Positions 59,259 to 64,000 of a stretch of 64,000 bases of DNA are shown here, one piece after another. The stretch spans positions 17,209,300-17,273,299 of the forward strand of contig CM042558.1 in the NCBI GenBank assembly GCA_023630585.1. Direction: 5' to 3'. A program made the translations under genes and the position numbers. This stretch comes from Cranoglanis bouderius. Taxonomy: Eukaryota > Chordata > Actinopteri > Siluriformes > Cranoglanididae. The notes beneath the pieces were generated by a model, which worked only from the letters and a program-made list of their open reading frames with translations, did not search any database and had not been told where the DNA came from. Position 1 is the first letter of the stretch; each line of letters opens with the position of its first letter.

Positions 59259-59600
59259 ATTGGCCTCCGTCCCATGAAAGAGGCGTGGCCTCTGTGTCTC
59301 AGTCCTAATGAAGGAGGTGTGGCCTCTGTGCCTCAGTCTTAATGAAGGAGGCGTGGCCTCTGTGCCTCAGTCCTAATGAAGAAGGCGTGGCCTCTGTGCC
59401 TCCATCCTGTCTAAGGAGGCGTGGCCTCTGTGCCTCAGTCCTAATGAAGGAGGTGTGGCCTCTGTGCCTCAGTCTTAATGAAGGAGGCGTGGCCTCTGTG
59501 CCTCAGTCCTAATGAAGAAGGCGTGGCCTCTGTGCCTCCATCCTGACTAAGCAGGCGTGGTCTCTGTGGCTCAGTACTAATTAAAGTGTGGCGTCAGTGT
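59259..59600. repeat. 34-bp minisatellite with 136-bp higher-order unit
   Basis: Units read (A)ATGAAGGAGGCGTGGCCTC followed by TGTGCCTCAGTCCTA. Variants with GGTGTGG, GAAGGCG and CCATCCTG occur in fixed order, and the word AAGGAGGTGT recurs at 59311 and 59447, exactly 136 bases (four units) apart. The array fades into diverged units after about 59560. Confidence 0.92.
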
Positions 59601-59951
59601 CACAGTTTTAATTAAGGAGGTGAGGATTCTGTGTCTGTAAGCTGATTAGTGTTTGTAGCTCTAAAATTCTAACACCTCTACGTCATGTCTGATGTGTTTA
59701 TTTTTGAGTGTTTATTCACACTGACAGCATGTCAAATTTAGAAGTGATTATTGTTAAAAACAGCTTTAAATGCTTTACTGTATGATTTATACATTATGAA
59801 TGATATGTGTGATGTTTTCATTCTCCCCGGCACGTGTGCAACAAATTTCAGTACGTGCCTTGGGGCAGAGTTGAATTATTCGCTTCAGGCGTGTGTGCGC
59901 GCAGAAAGTGTTTACATTCTGTCTCTGGCTGCCAGCTGATTTCTAAACACC

Positions 59952-59957
<6 letters not shown>

Positions 59958-59991
<34 letters not shown>

Positions 59992-60139
59992 TGAGTGAGT
60001 GAGTGTGTGCTGTGTCTCTGACAGTAATGCGTCGTGGCAGTAAATCAGAGCCGCACGCATTCAGATTCCTTAAATAGCTGTGTGAATAAACCTAGATCTC
60101 CTCAAGATGACGTGATCGTCGCATCTCATCAGGCCGTCC

Positions 60140-60171
<32 letters not shown>

Positions 60172-60180
60172 TTGTGTGTG
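59958..60180. repeat. GT/GA microsatellites
   Basis: (GT)n at 59953-59970, (GA)n at 59971-59992, GTGA units to 60009, and (GT)n at 60145-60180. Confidence 0.85.
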
Positions 60181-60944
60181 AGAGCTGGTTTTGATAGGAA
60201 ATAAATGCTTGAAGGGAGCAAAACTATCCAAGAGGCAGAGTAAGATAATTTGGCTTAAAACGATTAAATAGAACAAAACAAAGCAAAACAAAAGCTGGAA
60301 GTAGGCCGAGTTGCTGCATCTTACATGCAAATCACTGAGCAGTAATATTTATCTCAGGAGGTGAAACTGTAGTGCAAGTCCCTCGATTCATTTCTGATTC
60401 ATCTTCTACCTTTATAGGCCTGATGTAAGTGTAAAGAAACACATTCCTAACCTTTTTTTGGACAAATGACCTTTGTGTTGCCTGATGTAAGAAAACTGGA
60501 TCAGAATGAATGTGTGTTGTTTAAGACATAAAATATAATAAATTATCAAAATATGCTTCCTACAAGTCACTTGTTAGGAATTCATTCGCAACAGACACTA
60601 ACTGAGGCTCTTTTTTCTGTAGTTGAATCTCAAATGTTATTCTCTTGGGCACATATGCGCTCTAAACTGTAGTATGCTCTACCCTCTGTAGTGAGCATAT
60701 GTATCCCCCGTTTGGGATTCGGTTTTGTTGTGTTAGGAAATGTAAAATCTAGTTAAGTATCAATGAAAGTAAAATATTTTCGGTAAACGAAGAAAATCTG
60801 AAACACTACAGTTTATGATAAAATTATGATTTTTAGTCACCTCCTGTGATTAATCCAAAAGACAAAGACTAACCCATCATGGGATGGGATGATGTCATCA
60901 CACAATACTGCAACAAAAGAACAATGAAAACAGGTCATTTTGAG

Positions 60945-61300
60945 ACAGTTAAATTTCCACTGCACATTGTGGAACGTCCGACAAACGTTATTTCCCGTTA
61001 TCGCTTAGATTATAGCAGCTGCAAAACAGTTCCCTCACCAACATTCACATTTCTCTCTCTCTCTCTCTCTCTCTCATTGGTGACACTGGTGACACTGGAG
61101 ACTCCTTCCATAAATGTTAAATATTTACATAATATGGAAATCTTGACCATAGCAGTGATTATGGATTATAGTTCTTGAAAATTGGTGTTAAGTAAGGAAT
61201 GAAACACTTTGGGTGTGCTGTTACACGAAAATAATCCACGACGGAGTAGTGTGACGCGGCCAAAGTTGATTAATTTCTTTTCACAGCTAGTGTTTTATTC
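60945..61300. repeat. Palindromic dispersed repeat, copy H
   Basis: GTGGAACGTCCGACAAACG, TATAGCAGCTGCAAAACAG, GACACTGGAGACTCCTTCCA and GTGCTGTTACACGAAAATAA with AGTAGTGTGACG are present. A (CT)n run of 25 bases interrupts it at 61052-61075. Confidence 0.7.
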
Positions 61301-61304
61301 ATTT

Positions 61305-64000
61305 ATTTAAACCAGAGCAAACCTTCCTGTGTCTGTTATCTCATACTTTTGACGTCTTTCACTATTATTCCAAAATGGTGAAGCTAACTTGAGAAAGGCG
61401 AGTACACGTGTCTACCTTCTGACAGGTATGTATTATGTACGATGCACTTTCTATGCTGATGTTTTCTCTCTTACACAGTGAGACACTCAGGCTTCATCGT
61501 CTCAAAGCACTTCTGACAACTCCAATTCCAACAGACACCCTATAACCATAAAGTAGCTCACACCCCGAGCACAACCGCTTTCTCTTCATGATGAACACAA
61601 ACACCTCGGAGCTGTCCGTCCTCTCATCTTTCCCTGGACTTCGCCCAAAGCTCACAGATGAAACGAGTCCGGCTGACGTCTGCTGCTCTCAATCCTGTCC
61701 GACACGCTGGCCGTGCCATGAAAACATGCCCGTGGACGGAGAACCCGGCCAGCTGAGGCGAGTGGCAACCCCAAGGCTGGTGTGTTATCGGGTGCTGTCA
61801 CATTGGCTCCTCCCCTGGCACACCGGGGAGTGCCGGAGGTCCAGGACTCCGTGCTGTCTCTGGCTAATCTTACAAAGGTTTCGGTCAATACAGCCTGCAG
61901 TGAATAACGGGGTTCCAGAGATAACAGGCGACATCATCGGCATACACCAAAAAAAAGCCATTTATTCTTTTTAATTTCCCTCTTTTTTATGTTCAAACTC
62001 TTTCTTTACTCTCTCTCATCAGTGAAACACATCCTTAAATTCCACTTTTAACAGTTCAGGAGAGCGAGCATTAATGTTTCTGCATACATGGGTTTGAAGG
62101 ATCACCTTGTTTCTCTCTCTCTCTCACCCTGTCAATCAAAGCGATGCAAGCCAATCAAAAGCATCTGAAAGTTAACACTCTCCTCCAAGTGTGTTCAGCT
62201 GTAGTGTGACTTTATATCAATTAGAAAAGATGTTCTGAATTTTTGGATGATGTGTATGGCACTGTTTCTCAGCCATTTTTAATCAACATCAGGGTAAATG
62301 ACTAAAACCTCACCCGAGACAGAGAAAGCTGTGATGCTTTATCACAGGGTTTTTCTTTTGTTTGTTTGTTTTTAAAAATGGCGGCAGTGCAATGCAAAAA
62401 ATCAAGCAGACACAACGTCGCCTGGTCTTTTTCCAATCTTCAGTCCAGTCTGGGTGCCCACTGTAGCATCAGATTTCCATTCTTGACTGAAAGTTGATCA
62501 GCTGTTGTTGATGTTCTGTGCATTCTGAGATGCTTTTCTGCTCACCACGGTTGTAAAGAGTGGCTATATGAGTTACTGTAGCCTTCCTGTCAGCTTAAAC
62601 CAGTCTGACCTCTGACCTCGCCCATCATCGAGGCATTTCCGCCTGCAGAACTGTCACTCACTGGACTTTTTTTTTTTTTCACAACATTCTGTCTAAAGAG
62701 GTTTGTTTATATGAAAGTCGCAGGACATCAGCAGTTTAAAATACTCAAACCAGCCCATCTGGCAACAACAATCATGTCATGGTCAAAGTCTCTGAGATCA
62801 CATTTGTCCCCATTCTGATGTTGTTGTGAACATTAAGCTCTTGACCTGTATCTGCAGGATTTAATGTGACTGGCTGACTGGAGTGTACAGCAACAACTTT
62901 TCACAAAAGCCAACTCCAGCCTGCAAAAAGGTAAAGCTGCATGCGATCAGTGCCATGTATGAATTTTTCAGCTTTCCCTTGACATAAACGTGGCCGGCAT
63001 GTCGAGCGTTTTTGGCTGCGGACGAATACAAATTAGACCCGACCAAAGACAAGAGGAATTACAAGAGCGTCTGTTTATCTTCAACTTCAGCTTTGCATGG
63101 CAGAGGCGGACGCCAAAGTGAGACAGCCTCTAAGTGGGCTCCCGGGAGACGGAGAAGGATTTCAACTTTCGCTTTCTTACGAAATCTCTTTGCAGTCACT
63201 TTTAGTCTCTCTGATGCTACGGCCAACCGTGTTGAAAAGAAGCTTCCTCAGTCTGTCGTTCCTGCTGTTTGTTGGCCTTTTTGTCTCTTCATCCAATTAA
63301 ATTTCTCACTCTCACAGACTGTGTATTTACACGTGCCTGATCAAGCCTGAGGAGCCAATCACGGCGAGGCGTAAAGCCGCCAATCAAACCATCGGGCCAA
63401 CCATATGGCGGATTATTATATGTTCAATAAAGCTGCTTCAAAGAAATTCGGTTTTATTTTCCCCACTGCTAATGGTATAGTTTTGTTTTTGCCCCATAAG
63501 TGTTACCATAGTTCAGCGCTTAATTCAGCTGTCTGTTTTTTTTTTTTCCAAAATCATAAACAATTAAGCAGCAGCTCCAGAAAGAAAGTAGCTTTTCTTG
63601 TAGTCTTTCTCTCGCTCTCCACCTCCGCTTCTCTCTCCACTCTCTCGGTGGTATGCTTGTTTTTTGTTCATCCTGTCTGTTGCCCTTTTGTCTCTCTTTC
63701 CCTCCAATTAATCTCTCTGATGGATTTTCCAGGCTCACACTGCACTTTCTGTGAGTCTACCACTCTTTCGACATATATGTGTGTGTTTGTGCCAAGTGAT
63801 CTCCGAGTCCCCCAAGCTTATAACAGTCCCGGCTGTTATATTATATAGCACTTTAAATCCCCCCCGTCCTTACGCACAGCGAGCCGAGTCTGGTGTCTTT
63901 ATAGCTTTTCCGTGTCTCTAAACGCAGTCGCAGTGAAAGTCTCCAGCTTCGAGGAAGCAGCACGTTAAAACCACAAACAAACATCGATCATCGAGTAGAG
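61305..64000. other. Intergenic, no gene recognised
   Basis: Mostly unique sequence. An open frame of 128 codons (61588-61974) is Cys/Pro/Arg-mixed, has no similarity I recognise and no splice context, so I do not call it. Segments 63000-63420 are repeat-poor and include paired CCAATCA boxes. T runs occur at 62668-62680 and 63536-63548. Confidence 0.45.
63350..63425. promoter_or_regulatory. Cluster of CCAAT-type boxes
   Basis: GAGCCAATCACGG and GCCGCCAATCAAACC lie 35 bases apart, with GGGCCAACCATATGGCGG 16 bases further on. Two exact CCAAT boxes in one direction plus a GC-rich setting suggest a promoter or enhancer module. No downstream exon was recognised within the remaining 600 bases. Confidence 0.3.

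Noticed and set aside
61588..61974. 128-codon open frame on the + strand
   Set aside because: No similarity recognised, no signal peptide or domain, no splice context, and an overlapping frame is open on the other strand. Left uncalled.

Overview
This is a vertebrate, most likely teleost, genomic window. The evidence is spliced coding exons separated by introns of many kilobases, very frequent (GT)n/(AC)n microsatellites, several Tc1/mariner transposons of fish type, tRNA-derived SINEs, and dispersed repeats typical of ray-finned fish. A catfish-like genome would fit the Tc1 and dinucleotide density, but the window alone does not prove the order. The only host gene I can support is tafa1 (FAM19A1), a secreted brain chemokine-like protein, on the + strand.

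The tafa1 coding exons seen are 9795-9935, 26170-26294 and 34791-34808 (the last encodes only IHPRT and the stop), followed by a 3' UTR with a candidate AATAAA at 35624. The 10 cysteines follow the TAFA family spacing exactly. The signal-peptide exon was not found and presumably lies upstream of the window. Two exon-like segments with good splice sites lie in the last intron: 28566-28638 and an in-frame 33-nt candidate at 34686-34718. Both core exons have a long (GT)n tract right at the 3' splice site and an (AC)n tract after the 5' splice site, so pairing across an exon or an intron is possible in the pre-mRNA.

Layout: 1-9.7 kb is upstream or intronic sequence with a trinucleotide-rich tract, a Tc1 element with a DD35E spacing (1140-2707), the first copy of a recurrent palindromic repeat and a SINE cluster (5.2-6.8 kb). 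From 9.8 to 34.8 kb is the tafa1 core, whose introns hold an apparently intact Tc1 transposon (21814-23280), Tc1-derived MITEs, a broken mariner-like fragment, minisatellites, and a composite nested Tc1 (32271-34310). From 35.6 kb to the end no gene was recognised. That part holds palindromic repeat copies, a LINE 3' fragment on the minus strand (40.1-40.4 kb), a 2.35-kb TCCA/CCCA tetranucleotide array (43.45-45.8 kb), Tc1 remnants (49.2-49.9 and 53.5-54.8 kb), a 34-bp minisatellite with a four-unit higher-order period (59.26-59.6 kb), and several repeat-poor segments with homeodomain, POU or CCAAT motifs that are candidate conserved regulatory elements.

The long open frames in the TCCA and CTCC arrays and in dinucleotide tracts are repeat artefacts, not genes.
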